Source: Brooklawnia cerclae
GTDB taxonomy: Bacteria; Actinomycetota; Actinomycetes; Propionibacteriales; Propionibacteriaceae
Assembly: GCF_011758645.1 (NCBI RefSeq)
Contig: NZ_JAAMOZ010000001.1
Coordinates: 1,798,001-1,862,000 of the forward strand
Direction: 5' to 3'
DNA: 64,000 nt
Positions 8,591 through 18,531 of the stretch are shown piece after piece; the stretch's first letter is position 1; each line of letters begins with the position of its first letter. The position numbers and the translations under genes were made by a program. The notes beneath the pieces are model-generated. The model worked only from the letters and a program-made list of their open reading frames with translations. It was not told where the DNA came from and ran no database searches.

Positions 8591-10942
8591 ATGAGCAAGG
8601 GTGGGGAGGCACTCGTCCGGAAATTGCTCGGAACCGCGCGATCGGGACCGCTGCGAGAACTCGTGATCGTTCAATTGACCCAGGGACTAGCCGGCGAGTT
8701 CGCTGGCGCGATCCTCAGTGATCACCACGCTGTGGTGGTCATCGCCGAAGACGCCGCCCAGGGTGCGCCGCTTCGTCGTCGCCACGACGGGAAGAGCAGT
8801 TCCCTCCAGTTTCAATCCGAGGCACGAGGCAAGTTCTCGTATGCCGTGGACTTGCACTCCCACTCGGGGCGGCAAGCTCTGCGTCGGCTACTCGACGCGG
8901 CCGACGGGCTGATCGAGGATCTCGGTCCGGGCGGTTTGGAAGGCCTCGGGCTCGACCCCGAGGATCTTCATCGATCCAACCCGCGTCTGGACATCCTCCG
9001 GATCTCCCCGTTCGGCTTGGACGGCCCGCGACGCGGTGAGCCCGGCGACGACCGGATCGCACAGGCATTCGGCGGAACGGCGTATGTCACGGGGTTCCCC
9101 GGCACTCCCCCGCTGCACGTCGCCACGCCCATCGCCGACCTGACCACCGGACTCCAGGGGGCGAACGGCCTACTTCTGGCCTTGCTGGACAGGTCCCAGC
9201 AAGGCCAGGTCATCGACCTGGCCCTCTACGAGACGATCTTGCGGCTGCAAGAGGAAGCTCTCATCGAGTACGTTCACGACGGCACCGTGCGCGAACGAGT
9301 CGGCAACGAATACGGGCACACCGTACCCTCCAGCCATTTCCTCACCAACGACGGGCATTGGGTCGCGGTCAGCGCCACCAGCCGACCCACCTTTGCAGCG
9401 CTGTGCCGTGCCATTGAGTCACCCGACGCCGCGAGCAGGCCGGAGTTCTCCGACGAGGCACGTAGTTCCCACCGCGAAGAGGTGAATGCGATGATCCAGG
9501 ACTGGATCGGCGCACACTCCCTCGGCGAGGTGGAGCGCGCCTTCCGACAGGAGGGAGCCCCTGTATCCCTCATACGCTCGATCGACGACATCCTCGCCAA
9601 CGAGCACATTCGAGCCGCACGGATGATCGAGGAAGTGACCGGCGAGGACGGGACGCCCTTCACCACCACCGGACGTGCGCCCCAGCTCGTCGGCGTTGAT
9701 GAACCCCTCGGAAGTGTGCCCGCCGTCGGACAACACACCGAGGCCATCAACCGCTGGCTTGCGGAGCAGACCCCCGGGGCCACAGACCTGCAGGATTCCC
9801 CGGCGCACTCAACCCCTCTCGCCGGACTCAAAGTGTTGGATCTCGGCCACTTCATCGCCGGACCGTTCGCCGGCGCGATCCTGGCGGAGTTCGGCGCCGA
9901 TGTCGTGAAGGTCGACCGGCCTCAGGCGGCTGCACCATCCGCCCATTCGACCGTCTACACCTTCTTCCGATCGCTGAATCGTGGGAAGCGCGGCCTTGAA
10001 CTTGATCTGAAGCGGACCGAGGGACGTGACCTCCTCCGAGCACTGATCTCACGGACGGATGTCGTGATCGAGAACTACCGTCCTGGCACGCTCGAATCGT
10101 GGGGGCTGTCGCCCGAGGAACTCCTTGCGATCAACCCCGACCTGGTCGTGTTGAGGATCAGCGGGTTCGGCCAGACCGGACCGGATGCTGCACGCCCCGC
10201 CTTCGACCGTGTCGGCCTCGCGGCAGGTGGCCTGTCGTACCTCGGAGGTGTGAGGGACCGACCGCCGCTTCGACCCGGGGTGTTGCTCAGCGACTACACC
10301 GCCGGCCTGTTCGGGGTGTTCGGTGTGCTCACCTCGTTGATCGGCGTCCGCCAGGGCGACGGTGGGCGAGTGGTCGACACATCCCTCGTCGGATCGATCG
10401 TCCGACTGCTCGGCGATGTGCCGGCGCTGCGAACGGCCGCCGGAGTCGCGCGCGAACGCGACGAGGCCCGCTGGAGCGGATACGAATACGACGTGTCGAC
10501 GGCAGACCGCGCAGGTACCCCGTTTGTCGTGTCGGCCCACGACGCCACTCAGGCCGGTCAGGCGCTGGCTCACCTCGGGTTGCCGTACCCCGAACACAGC
10601 CTCACCGCCGACCAGTTCTCGGACGCCATCAAGCACTGGTCCGCCGAACGCGACGCGTCGAAGGCCATACACGAGGCACAGCAGGCCGGGCTCGCGGCCA
10701 CCCGGAGCCTTTCGATCGCCGACCTGGTCGCGGATGCCCACGTCCGGGCCAGGCAGAACATCCACATGGTGACCGATTCGTCCTTCGGGACTGTCCCCAT
10801 CGTGGTGGGGACCCCGCGGTTCTCAAGATCCGTCACGGCACCGGTCACGATCGCGGCCGCACCGGGCCTCGATGCCGCCGACATCCTCGAACTCCCCGTG
10901 GACGAACTCGGCCGGCTGCGCCGTGAGGGCGTCGTCGGATAG
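8591..10942 (+). CDS. Fused double-domain CaiB/BaiF class III CoA-transferase
   Basis: 783 residues that hold two complete CaiB/BaiF (family III CoA-transferase) units in tandem, about 20-385 and 405-775; single-domain members are about 400 residues. Each half has the N-terminal AGxFAGAILxxxxAxVV pattern and an Asp in the position of the catalytic Asp169 of CaiB and FRC: D183 in IADLTTGL and D568 in LSDYTAGL. Both halves therefore look competent. Class III enzymes move CoA between acyl groups through aspartyl-CoA intermediates. DddD (DMSP CoA-transferase/lyase) also has a double-CaiB layout. First gene of an operon with a crotonase, an M24 hydrolase and an Opp-type importer. The acyl substrate is unknown. 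Confidence 0.88.
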   Translation: MSKGGEALVRKLLGTARSGPLRELVIVQLTQGLAGEFAGAILSDHHAVVVIAEDAAQGAPLRRRHDGKSSSLQFQSEARGKFSYAVDLHSHSGRQALRRLLDAADGLIEDLGPGGLEGLGLDPEDLHRSNPRLDILRISPFGLDGPRRGEPGDDRIAQAFGGTAYVTGFPGTPPLHVATPIADLTTGLQGANGLLLALLDRSQQGQVIDLALYETILRLQEEALIEYVHDGTVRERVGNEYGHTVPSSHFLTNDGHWVAVSATSRPTFAALCRAIESPDAASRPEFSDEARSSHREEVNAMIQDWIGAHSLGEVERAFRQEGAPVSLIRSIDDILANEHIRAARMIEEVTGEDGTPFTTTGRAPQLVGVDEPLGSVPAVGQHTEAINRWLAEQTPGATDLQDSPAHSTPLAGLKVLDLGHFIAGPFAGAILAEFGADVVKVDRPQAAAPSAHSTVYTFFRSLNRGKRGLELDLKRTEGRDLLRALISRTDVVIENYRPGTLESWGLSPEELLAINPDLVVLRISGFGQTGPDAARPAFDRVGLAAGGLSYLGGVRDRPPLRPGVLLSDYTAGLFGVFGVLTSLIGVRQGDGGRVVDTSLVGSIVRLLGDVPALRTAAGVARERDEARWSGYEYDVSTADRAGTPFVVSAHDATQAGQALAHLGLPYPEHSLTADQFSDAIKHWSAERDASKAIHEAQQAGLAATRSLSIADLVADAHVRARQNIHMVTDSSFGTVPIVVGTPRFSRSVTAPVTIAAAPGLDAADILELPVDELGRLRREGVVG

Positions 10943-11014
10943 CGCGGCATGCGGTGACCCGCTTTTCCCGACCAGGAACCAATGCCCTCGACCGGCAGGA
11001 AAAGGAAGCCTGAA

Positions 11015-11788
11015 ATGATCAGTACGACAAGTACGAGCCATGTCTTGTCCATCGAGATAGACAACCCCGGCAGCCTCAATGCGATCTCCGCGAGCGATTT
11101 CCACGACCTCGCGGAGATCTGGGAATCCTATGCACAAGATTCCCAGGCACGGTGTGCCGTGATCTCAGGGTCGGGATCCCGCGCGTTTTCTGTCGGTGCC
11201 AACGTGAAGGAGTTCCAGGGAGACCGATCGCCAGATGCCTTCTGGCACAATCCGTCCCGCGGGTACGGCCACAACCTTGAGGACGGCCGGGCGCTGTGGA
11301 AGCCCGTGATCAGTGCGATCGACGGGTATTGCCTGGGCGGTGGTCTGGTCCTGGCGCTCGGCACAGACATCCGCATCGCCACTCGCAGATCGTCCTTCGG
11401 CTTGCCCGAAGTGAAGATCGGGACGAACACCGTGACCGGTGCAAGCCTGCTCGCCCGCGAGATCGGGCCGTCGCGGGCCGCCCGGATCGCATTGGTCGGC
11501 GACAGGATCGACGCCGACACCGCGTACGACTGGGGACTGGTGACAGAACTCGTCGACGGGGAGCACGACGAGGTCCTAGCGCGGGCCCACCAACTCGCAG
11601 ACCTGATCGCAGCGAACGGTCCCCGTGCGGTCCAGGCGACGAAAGAGGTCATCCGCCGGTCGGCCGACATGGACTTCCGAGATGTGCTTGCTCTCGGCGA
11701 ATCCCTTCGAGAAATCGTGTCGGCCTCTGGTGAGTTCGAGGAAGGCGTTGCCGCATTCGTCGAAAAACGCGAACCACATTTCCGATGA
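11015..11788 (+). CDS. Enoyl-CoA hydratase/isomerase (crotonase) family protein
   Basis: 257 residues with the crotonase fold. FSVGANVKEF (oxyanion-hole loop) and ISAIDGYCLGGGLVLALGTDIRIA are followed by LPEVKIG, which holds the glutamate equivalent to Glu144 of rat enoyl-CoA hydratase. The second catalytic glutamate (Glu164 equivalent) seems not to be kept (ARIALVGDRI), so simple hydration is not certain; isomerase or lyase activity is possible. The ATG at 11015 follows AAAGGAAG with normal spacing, which rules against a start at 10982. It sits 72 nt after the CoA-transferase and presumably acts on the CoA thioester that enzyme makes. Confidence 0.88.
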   Translation: MISTTSTSHVLSIEIDNPGSLNAISASDFHDLAEIWESYAQDSQARCAVISGSGSRAFSVGANVKEFQGDRSPDAFWHNPSRGYGHNLEDGRALWKPVISAIDGYCLGGGLVLALGTDIRIATRRSSFGLPEVKIGTNTVTGASLLAREIGPSRAARIALVGDRIDADTAYDWGLVTELVDGEHDEVLARAHQLADLIAANGPRAVQATKEVIRRSADMDFRDVLALGESLREIVSASGEFEEGVAAFVEKREPHFR

Positions 11789-11887
11789 GCCTTGCCAAGG
11801 GCATACATCACTTCGAAAACACCGTCCACCGAACGAACACTTCTTGAGTTTAATCGACTGTCCATGATCACCCATGAGGAGAGAAAA

Positions 11888-13090
11888 GTGACTGCGGGCT
11901 ATCCGGATACCAACCGCGACTTCGTGGCCGCAAGGCTGCGCGGCCTGCTCGAACGCGAGGGTCTCGACGCGCTGGTGTCGGTCACTGGTACCGACACCTA
12001 TTACCTTTCCGGCTACGGCAGCCTTTACGGCGCCGCCCCGGGGACCATCCTCGGAATCGCTTACAAGGACTCGGCGGACCCGCGTCCCACCGTCATCTCG
12101 ACAGAAACCGAGGTCGAGGCTGTACTCGCTTCGGGGGCGGAGGCCGCCCCTTACCCGACGTTCATGTTTCTCGACGACCCGTTCGGCCGCTCCTCGCTCG
12201 AGATATCGGCGAACAAGCCTCGAGGCTTCGGACTGGCCGTGAGCGCCCCTATCGTCGCAGATGCCCTGCGCCGACGCGGCGTCAAGGGCCGAATCGGGGT
12301 GCAGGAGCGCGGCCTCGACACGGCATCCCTCGATCTCCTGCGCGGCGCACTGACCGAGTGGGAGATCGTCGAGGCCTCCGAGTTACTCGTGGAGGCGAGG
12401 GTTCAGAAGTCGGCGGAAGACATCGAGTACCTCGGGGCTTCCGTTGCGATCACCGAGGACATCATCAGCCAGATCGTCTCAGAGATCGACCAGGAGTCCA
12501 GCGCTCGTTCGATCACGAGCCGGTTCAAGGAACTGGCCTTCGCGCACCCAGAGGTGGACGACATCCGTCTTTGCCTCGTGACGGTCGGGACCAACTTCGC
12601 GCCGACGTACATCGCCCGGGAACAGGACAAGGCGCTCCCCGGGGCCGTGATCAAGTTCGACGTCGGGGTCACAGTGGGCTATCACGGCGCCGACATCGGC
12701 CGTACGTTCGTGATCGGAGACCCGAGTGACCATGTGGAACGCGTCTACGCCGCACTGCTCCAAGGCCACGAGTACCTGCGAAGCGTGATCGCACCGGGCG
12801 TGTCGTTCCGCGAGGCCTTCGACGGTGGCATGGACGTCATCAAGAGCGCCGGTCTGCCGCACTACACAAGGGGCCACCTCGGGCACTCCGTCGGACTCGG
12901 ACCGTCACCGGAAGAACATCCGGTGCTCGGCGACGTCGACGGCCAGTTCCGAGAAGGAATGGTCTTCTGCGTCGAGACCCCCTACTACGGGTTCGGCGTG
13001 GGTTGCCTTCAGCTCGAAGACATGCTCGTGGTCACTGAGGATGGCAACCGGAACCTCAACAAGCTCCCCCACGAACTCACCAGCATCTGA
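11888..13090 (+). CDS. M24-family metallohydrolase (Xaa-Pro peptidase/creatinase fold)
   Basis: 400 residues from a GTG preceded by GAGGAG. An N-terminal creatinase-type domain (about 1-150) is followed by the pita-bread catalytic domain. All five metal ligands are visible: D258 (FDVG), D269 (GADIG), H333 (GHSVGLG), E363 (VETPYYG) and E377 (QLEDM). It should therefore bind a dinuclear metal centre. The family includes Xaa-Pro dipeptidases, ectoine hydrolase DoeA and the DMSP lyase DddP, so it could cleave a peptide bond, an amide or another bond. In an operon with an Opp/Dpp importer a peptide-like or amidated substrate is likely. Cytosolic; no signal peptide. Confidence 0.87.
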   Translation: MTAGYPDTNRDFVAARLRGLLEREGLDALVSVTGTDTYYLSGYGSLYGAAPGTILGIAYKDSADPRPTVISTETEVEAVLASGAEAAPYPTFMFLDDPFGRSSLEISANKPRGFGLAVSAPIVADALRRRGVKGRIGVQERGLDTASLDLLRGALTEWEIVEASELLVEARVQKSAEDIEYLGASVAITEDIISQIVSEIDQESSARSITSRFKELAFAHPEVDDIRLCLVTVGTNFAPTYIAREQDKALPGAVIKFDVGVTVGYHGADIGRTFVIGDPSDHVERVYAALLQGHEYLRSVIAPGVSFREAFDGGMDVIKSAGLPHYTRGHLGHSVGLGPSPEEHPVLGDVDGQFREGMVFCVETPYYGFGVGCLQLEDMLVVTEDGNRNLNKLPHELTSI

Positions 13091-13110
13091 AAACACAAGT
13101 CCAGCTCAGC

Positions 13111-14706
13111 ATGGGGAAAAACATGAAATCACATCGTCTCAGATTTGCCGCAGTACTCACCGGCTTCGCATTGTTGTTCGCCGGATGCTCGAACTCGGGC
13201 ACCGACAGCGGTGACAGCCAATCCGACAACGCGGACGTCATCTACAGTGACACGCTCGAATATCCCTTGTCCGCGACGATCCCGTCTCTGGACCCCCATA
13301 TTTCCACCTCCGGCGCGGCGGCCATGGTCGGGCACGAGATCTGGGAGACCCTGGTGGCATTCGACGCGAACTACCAGATTCAGCCCGAGCTCGCATCCTC
13401 GTGGGAATTCAGTGACGACGCCAGGACGCTGACCTTCACGATCCGCGAGGGCGTCAAGTTCCACGACGGCTCTACCCTCACCCCCGAGGACGTCACCGCA
13501 TCGCTGAACCGGTGGAAGTCGAAGGCCGCAAGGGTCAGTGGCGTCCTCGGCGATGCCGAATTCGAGGTCGCAGGCGACAACGCGGTGTCCATCACGACGC
13601 CTGAGCCTCACACCGATCTGCTCGCACAGCTCGCCAACACCCTGCAGTTCTCGGCGATCATGCCCGCACGCGTGATCAACGAAGCCGGAGCGGACGGCGT
13701 GACCGAGTTCATCGGCACGGGACCCTACAGCTTCGTGTCGTACGAGACCGATCAGCAGGTGGAACTCACGCGCTTCGACGATTACCAGCCCGTGGACTCC
13801 GCAGCCTCCGGGCTGTCGGGTGCCAAGAGCGCACCGACGCAAAACCTCGTGTTCACGATCGTGACGGATTCGTCCACCCGGCTTGCGTCGTACCTGAGCG
13901 GCGATTCGAACTTCGTCGATCTGACCGCCGACACCGTCACGCAGGTGACAGCACTGGACGACACCACCGTCTCGAAGCAACTCGCATTCGAAAACGTCAT
14001 CGTGTTCAACAAGCGGTCCGAAGTGTTCAGGGACGTGCGCGTGCGGCAGGCCGTCGCCAAGGCGATTGATCCGGACGCGTATCTGCTCGCCGTTGTCGGT
14101 GATTCCGAGCTGTACCGCCTCAACCCCGGTTATCTCTTCGAGGAGAACTCCCTGTGGTGGTCGGATGCCGGAAGCGATGGCATTTACGGCGCCCAAGATC
14201 TCGACGGGGCCAGGCAACTTCTCGCCGAGGCCGGTTACGATTCCAACACATCGGTGCGAACCTTGACCAGCCACGATTACGGTGGCGGCTATTACAGCTC
14301 GGCAGTCATCCTTCAGTCACAACTCGCACAGGTCGGCATCAACCTTGAACTTGATGTCTCTGACTACGCCACATTGCTCACCAAGCGGGCCGACGAGACT
14401 GCCTGGGATCTCTACACCGGTCCATTCGTGGTGCCCAGCACGCTGACGCAGGCTTTGTACCTCGGTGCCACCTACGGCTGGCCCGACGACGCGGAACTGA
14501 CCGAACTGCTCAGCAATGCCTCGGCCGCCCAGACCGACGAAGAGACTCGCGAGGCTGCCAGCGCCATTCAGGAGCACGTTTGGGAGACGCTTCCGGTCAT
14601 CAAGGTCGGCGATCAGTACTCGTACCAGGCCGTGCGGAACACGGTAAGCGATTTCTCCGTGTTCGACGGTGTTCCAGTGCTCTGGAACGTCAAGGCAGCC
14701 GAATAA
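13111..14706 (+). CDS. Extracellular solute-binding lipoprotein, family 5 (Opp/Dpp type)
   Basis: 531 residues with a classic lipoprotein signal ending LLFAGC, then a Ser/Asp-rich spacer and a full SBP_bac_5 domain (PSLDPHIS, ELASSWEFSDD, LTFTIREGVKFHDG, ARQLLAEAGYD). It captures a peptide, opine or nickel-like ligand outside the cell for the two permeases and dual ATPase encoded next. The M24 gene ends 20 nt before it, so substrate binding and hydrolysis genes are one unit. A long hairpin follows the stop. The ligand cannot be told from sequence. Confidence 0.92.
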   Translation: MGKNMKSHRLRFAAVLTGFALLFAGCSNSGTDSGDSQSDNADVIYSDTLEYPLSATIPSLDPHISTSGAAAMVGHEIWETLVAFDANYQIQPELASSWEFSDDARTLTFTIREGVKFHDGSTLTPEDVTASLNRWKSKAARVSGVLGDAEFEVAGDNAVSITTPEPHTDLLAQLANTLQFSAIMPARVINEAGADGVTEFIGTGPYSFVSYETDQQVELTRFDDYQPVDSAASGLSGAKSAPTQNLVFTIVTDSSTRLASYLSGDSNFVDLTADTVTQVTALDDTTVSKQLAFENVIVFNKRSEVFRDVRVRQAVAKAIDPDAYLLAVVGDSELYRLNPGYLFEENSLWWSDAGSDGIYGAQDLDGARQLLAEAGYDSNTSVRTLTSHDYGGGYYSSAVILQSQLAQVGINLELDVSDYATLLTKRADETAWDLYTGPFVVPSTLTQALYLGATYGWPDDAELTELLSNASAAQTDEETREAASAIQEHVWETLPVIKVGDQYSYQAVRNTVSDFSVFDGVPVLWNVKAAE

Positions 14707-14734
14707 CCTCCACAGCAACCAACCGTTCGGAGCG

Positions 14735-14781
14735 CTCAGGTCGTGTGGGGAACAGAAGCGAATTTCCCCACATGACCTGAG
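14735..14781 (+). terminator. Intercistronic stem-loop after the solute-binding protein gene
   Basis: An 18-bp stem (14735-14752 with 14764-14781, one G-T pair) has an 11-nt loop and lies between the binding-protein gene and the first permease. Such hairpins often act as partial terminators or 3' stabilisers that raise binding-protein mRNA over permease mRNA. Seen directly; role inferred. Confidence 0.7.
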
Positions 14782-14819
14782 TAAGAAAGGGAAGTGTTTT
14801 TGATGGGTTCGACAGGCGC

Positions 14820-15794
14820 ATGATAGGTTTTATTTCGAGAAGAGTGCTTCAGTTGATCGAAGTGCTGTTCGTTGTGTCGATCGTCGGATTCACCATCGTC
14901 CGTCTGATTCCGGGAGATCAGGCCAGGGTTATCCTGGGCGATAACTTCACCCAGGAATCTTATGACCAGTTGCGCGCGGCCCTGGGCCTCGACAAATCGC
15001 TGGCAGAAGGATACGTCTCGTGGATTTCTGGTGTGCTCAGAGGTGATTTCGGATATTCCTTCTCGCTTCACCACGACGTTCTGCCGATAGTTCTTCAATA
15101 CCTCGTTCCCACGCTCTGGCTGGCCCTCTTCTCGGCCTTTCTCGCACTTGCCGTCGCCATACCACTGGGCATCGCCGCCGGACAACGCCAGGGAGGCCCG
15201 GCCGACGTCACGTTGAACGTCTTGGCGATGGCCGGGGTCTCCGTCCCCGGTTTCATCATCAGCCTGCTTCTCGTGCGAATCTTCGCAGTCGAGCTGAAAA
15301 TCCTGCCGGTCGCGGGGTTCGTGTCGCCGGCTGACGACCTACTCGAGGCCGTCAGCCATCTGCTCCTGCCCGCAGTCGCACTCGCCGTCGTACAAATCGC
15401 AGGAATCGGCAGAGTCACACGCGCCGCAGTGGTCGATGTCGCGAGCTCCGACTTCGTCCGCACAGCGCGGAGCAAAGGCGCTGGGCCCGCTCGCGTGACT
15501 CTCGTGCACGTGCTGAGAGCGGTCGGCATCCCGATTCTCACAGTGGTCGCGCAATCATTCGGCAGTCTCGTCGGTGGAGCCGCGGTCATCGAGACGATCT
15601 TCTCCATTCCGGGCGTCGGCCAACTCATGCTCAGTTCGATCCAGCATCGTGACATACCCGTCATCCAGGGAACCATCTTGGTGGTCGCAACCATCTATGT
15701 CGTCTTGTATGCGCTCGTCGACATCGGTTATTCGGCAATCGATCCGCGCATCCGCATAACTGGGCAACAATCGAAGAAGGCGCGAAACCAGTGA
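14820..15794 (+). CDS. ABC transporter permease, DppB/OppB type
   Basis: 324 residues with six predicted membrane segments. It has the N-terminal signature FISRRVLQLIEVLFVVSIVGF and RLIPGDQARVILGD typical of DppB, and a C-terminal EAA loop (DFVRTARSKGAGPARVTLVHVLR) that contacts the ATPase. It forms the import channel with the next permease, whose GTG overlaps its stop (GTGA). Transport substrate follows the binding protein and is unknown. Confidence 0.92.
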   Translation: MIGFISRRVLQLIEVLFVVSIVGFTIVRLIPGDQARVILGDNFTQESYDQLRAALGLDKSLAEGYVSWISGVLRGDFGYSFSLHHDVLPIVLQYLVPTLWLALFSAFLALAVAIPLGIAAGQRQGGPADVTLNVLAMAGVSVPGFIISLLLVRIFAVELKILPVAGFVSPADDLLEAVSHLLLPAVALAVVQIAGIGRVTRAAVVDVASSDFVRTARSKGAGPARVTLVHVLRAVGIPILTVVAQSFGSLVGGAAVIETIFSIPGVGQLMLSSIQHRDIPVIQGTILVVATIYVVLYALVDIGYSAIDPRIRITGQQSKKARNQ

Positions 15795-16756
15795 AAGATA
15801 TTCGCTCAATCGACTCGAGTTCACACCGGGCAGAGGCCCAGCCCAGCGGCCGGCGAATCCCCAGGGTGCTCACGAACCGCCGGTTCGTCGTCGGGGGCAC
15901 CCTTGTGCTGCTGGTCGTCGGTGCCGGGCTGTTGGGGCCGGTCCTCGACGACATCGACCCCAACGCGACAGATGTCGTCGCCCGGTTGGTCGCTCCCGGG
16001 TCCCCCGGTCACCCGCTCGGCACGGACTCCTTCGGTCGTGACCTGGGCGCTCGGACGTTCGCCGGGATACGCATCTCAGTGTCCATCGGCTTGGGGGTCG
16101 CGCTCTGTGCAACCCTGCTCGGCGTCGCGGCGGGGCTCGTCGCCGCCTACGTTCGGCCGCTCGACGCTGTCGTCATGAGGTTCATCGACGGCCTGACGGC
16201 CTTCCCCGAGATCCTCCTGGCACTCGCCATCGTGGCCGCCGTAGGGGCCTCATCGTGGAATCTCGTGCTGTGCATGACTGTCGTGTTCTTTCCCGGGATC
16301 GCTCGCCTGACGAGGTCGAACGTTCTGGTTGCCCGCGAAGCGCTCTACGTCCGTGCACTCGAGGCGGTGGGCGCCGGAAAGACGTGGACGATGACGCGCC
16401 ACATCCTGCCGAACGCGGCATCGTCCATCGTCGTGCAAGCGTCGGCGGCGTTCTCGTCGGCGATTGTGATCGAGACCGCGCTCAGCTTCCTCGGTGCCGG
16501 GATACCTGCCCCGAACGCGAGCATCGGGAACATGATCGCCGACTCGCGTGAATACATCTACACATCGCCGTGGCCCCTCATCATTCCTGCCTCGGCGTTG
16601 GTGCTGCTGGTGTTGGGCGGAAACCTGGTGGGCGACGGGCTACGGGACATCCTCGATCCACGCTGGCAACCCGGTGCGCACGTGCGCGGTCGCGGAGGCC
16701 TTGTCGACCGGCGGGCAGCAGCAGTGCAATCGCCTGGACTCGTCAGGGAGGTGTGA
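15791..16756 (+). CDS. ABC transporter permease, DppC/OppC type
   Basis: 321 residues. It shows the DppC pattern: a soluble N terminus, one TM segment, HPLGTDSFGRDLGARTFAGIRIS, then five TM segments with the EAA loop YVRALEAVGAGKTWTMTRHILPN and ETALSFLGAGIPAP. It starts at GTG 15791 in a 4-nt overlap with the previous permease. The C-terminal tail (residues about 295-321) is longer and more basic than usual. It pairs with the DppB-type subunit in the cytoplasmic membrane. Confidence 0.92.
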   Translation: MKDIRSIDSSSHRAEAQPSGRRIPRVLTNRRFVVGGTLVLLVVGAGLLGPVLDDIDPNATDVVARLVAPGSPGHPLGTDSFGRDLGARTFAGIRISVSIGLGVALCATLLGVAAGLVAAYVRPLDAVVMRFIDGLTAFPEILLALAIVAAVGASSWNLVLCMTVVFFPGIARLTRSNVLVAREALYVRALEAVGAGKTWTMTRHILPNAASSIVVQASAAFSSAIVIETALSFLGAGIPAPNASIGNMIADSREYIYTSPWPLIIPASALVLLVLGGNLVGDGLRDILDPRWQPGAHVRGRGGLVDRRAAAVQSPGLVREV

Positions 16757-16757
16757 G

Positions 16758-18416
16758 GTGAGCGAGGCCGAAGTCCCGCAGCGACCCGTGCTGGAGGTGC
16801 GGGACCTGCACGTCAGGTTCCTCACGGCAGGAAGTACCGAGGACGCCGTCAGGGGGCTCAGTTTCTCGGTATCCCCGGGTGAGGTGCTGGCGCTCGTCGG
16901 GGAGTCGGGATCGGGGAAGACCACGACCGCACTGGCGATCGACGGCCTGCTGCCCTCGTACGCGACGGCTACTCGTGGGGCCATCACCATCGACGGGGTG
17001 AGAATCGACGATCTCGGTCAGAGGGCGGCGCGCAAGCTCCGTGCGAGCCGGATCGGGTTCATCCCGCAAGATCCCGGGACGAGCCTCCACCCCCTCTACT
17101 CCGTCGGATACCAGATCGCCGAGGCCTTGCGGCTTCACAACCCGAGGTTGACGCGCCGTGCCGCGAGGACGAAGGCGATCGATCTCATGCAGGCGGTGGG
17201 CATCAGCGACCCGGCGGAACGCTACTCCCATTCCCCGCACCAGTTCTCGGGCGGAATGCGACAGCGCATCTTGATCGCGATCGCCCTGGCCGGGCGTCCG
17301 TCACTGGTGATCGCCGACGAGCCCACGTCAGCGCTCGACGCAACCGTTCAGCGCTCGATCCTGGACCTGATCGACACCAAGATCATCGAGATCGGGGCCG
17401 CGATGCTCATCATCACCCACGATCTCGCAATGGCCTCCGAGCGGGCGGACCGTATCGCTGTGATGAAGGACGGACGCATTGTCGAAGCGGGGCGGAGCTC
17501 ACAAGTGCTCGCGAACCCTGAGGCGCAGTACACGCGGGCTCTCGTCGCTTCCGAACCGAGTCTCGACGGCTTGGCGGAAGGCCGGGATCGTCAGCCGCCG
17601 CCCGCGGACGACGCAACCGCGCCGCTGCTGGTGGCGCGAAACCTCAGGAAAACCTTCGAAACCCGCGACGGCAGGATCACCGCCGTGAGCGACGTGTCGT
17701 TCACCCTCCGAGCCGGCCAGACGGTGGCCCTGGTCGGCGAATCCGGATCGGGGAAGACGACCACTGCCATGATGGCGCTCGGGATCGAAAGCCCCACGTC
17801 CGGCGAAGTGGAGATCGGCGGCGCACGGCTCGAAACGCTTCGGACCCGCAAGGAGGTGCTTGCCGCCAGGCGGCTCGTCCAGCCGGTCTTCCAAAACCCC
17901 GTGGCATCCCTCGACGTCCGCCAGCGCGTTGGCTCGATCCTTACGGAGCCGCTTGCTGTACACCGCATCGGTGACCGGATCAGCCGAGCCGAGCGGGTAC
18001 GGGAGACCCTCGACATGGTGCGGCTTCCGGCACGATACCTCGGTCGATATCCACACGAACTCTCCGGCGGGCAGGCCCAGCGGGTCGCGATTGCCCGGGC
18101 GCTGGTCCTCCGTCCGAGTGTCATGGTTCTGGACGAAGCGCTCTCGGCTCTCGATGCGCTCGTCCAGCAGCAGATCATCGATCTGCTCGACGAGCTTCAA
18201 CGAGACCTGCGTGTCGGATACCTGCTCATCAGCCACGATCTCGGTGTGGTCGCAAGGGTCTCCGATGTGGTTCACGTGATGCACAAGGGTGTCGTCGTCG
18301 AAAGTGGGGCAGCAGACCAGATCTTCGCGAACCCACGCAACGACTACACCCGTCGTCTGCTGGACGCCGTCCCGGGGAGACGGCCTCGTACCGTGAAGGA
18401 GGCGATCGACTCGTGA
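16758..18416 (+). CDS. Dual ATP-binding subunit of Opp/Dpp-type ABC importer
   Basis: 552 residues holding two complete ABC ATPase domains in one chain. Both have Walker [10 protein letters not shown], signatures FSGGMRQRI and LSGGQAQRV, and Walker [13 protein letters not shown] and [13 protein letters not shown]. Many Opp systems encode DppD and DppF separately; fused forms such as GsiA also occur. The GTG at 16758, one base after the previous stop, is chosen; longer in-frame starts lie inside the permease gene. It powers uptake through the two permeases. The second Walker B has Ala after DE, a mild variant. The domains end in NPxxxYTR motifs typical of the oligopeptide family. Confidence 0.92.
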   Translation: MSEAEVPQRPVLEVRDLHVRFLTAGSTEDAVRGLSFSVSPGEVLALVGESGSGKTTTALAIDGLLPSYATATRGAITIDGVRIDDLGQRAARKLRASRIGFIPQDPGTSLHPLYSVGYQIAEALRLHNPRLTRRAARTKAIDLMQAVGISDPAERYSHSPHQFSGGMRQRILIAIALAGRPSLVIADEPTSALDATVQRSILDLIDTKIIEIGAAMLIITHDLAMASERADRIAVMKDGRIVEAGRSSQVLANPEAQYTRALVASEPSLDGLAEGRDRQPPPADDATAPLLVARNLRKTFETRDGRITAVSDVSFTLRAGQTVALVGESGSGKTTTAMMALGIESPTSGEVEIGGARLETLRTRKEVLAARRLVQPVFQNPVASLDVRQRVGSILTEPLAVHRIGDRISRAERVRETLDMVRLPARYLGRYPHELSGGQAQRVAIARALVLRPSVMVLDEALSALDALVQQQIIDLLDELQRDLRVGYLLISHDLGVVARVSDVVHVMHKGVVVESGAADQIFANPRNDYTRRLLDAVPGRRPRTVKEAIDS

Positions 18417-18531
18417 GTCCTGCCTCGGGCGATCTGGCCAGGCTGCGGCCCGCACCTCGGGTTCCGATGCCACGCTGTAGGCCGATATCGGTTGTAAATC
18501 TCGACTGAAACAGACAAGGAGAACATTGAAG

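Noticed and set aside
9220-10400. Loss of the catalytic Asp in the CaiB-type domains (YETIL and SLVGS positions)
   Set aside because: These positions are not the catalytic site. The Asp169-equivalent motifs IADLTTGL and LSDYTAGL are intact in both halves.
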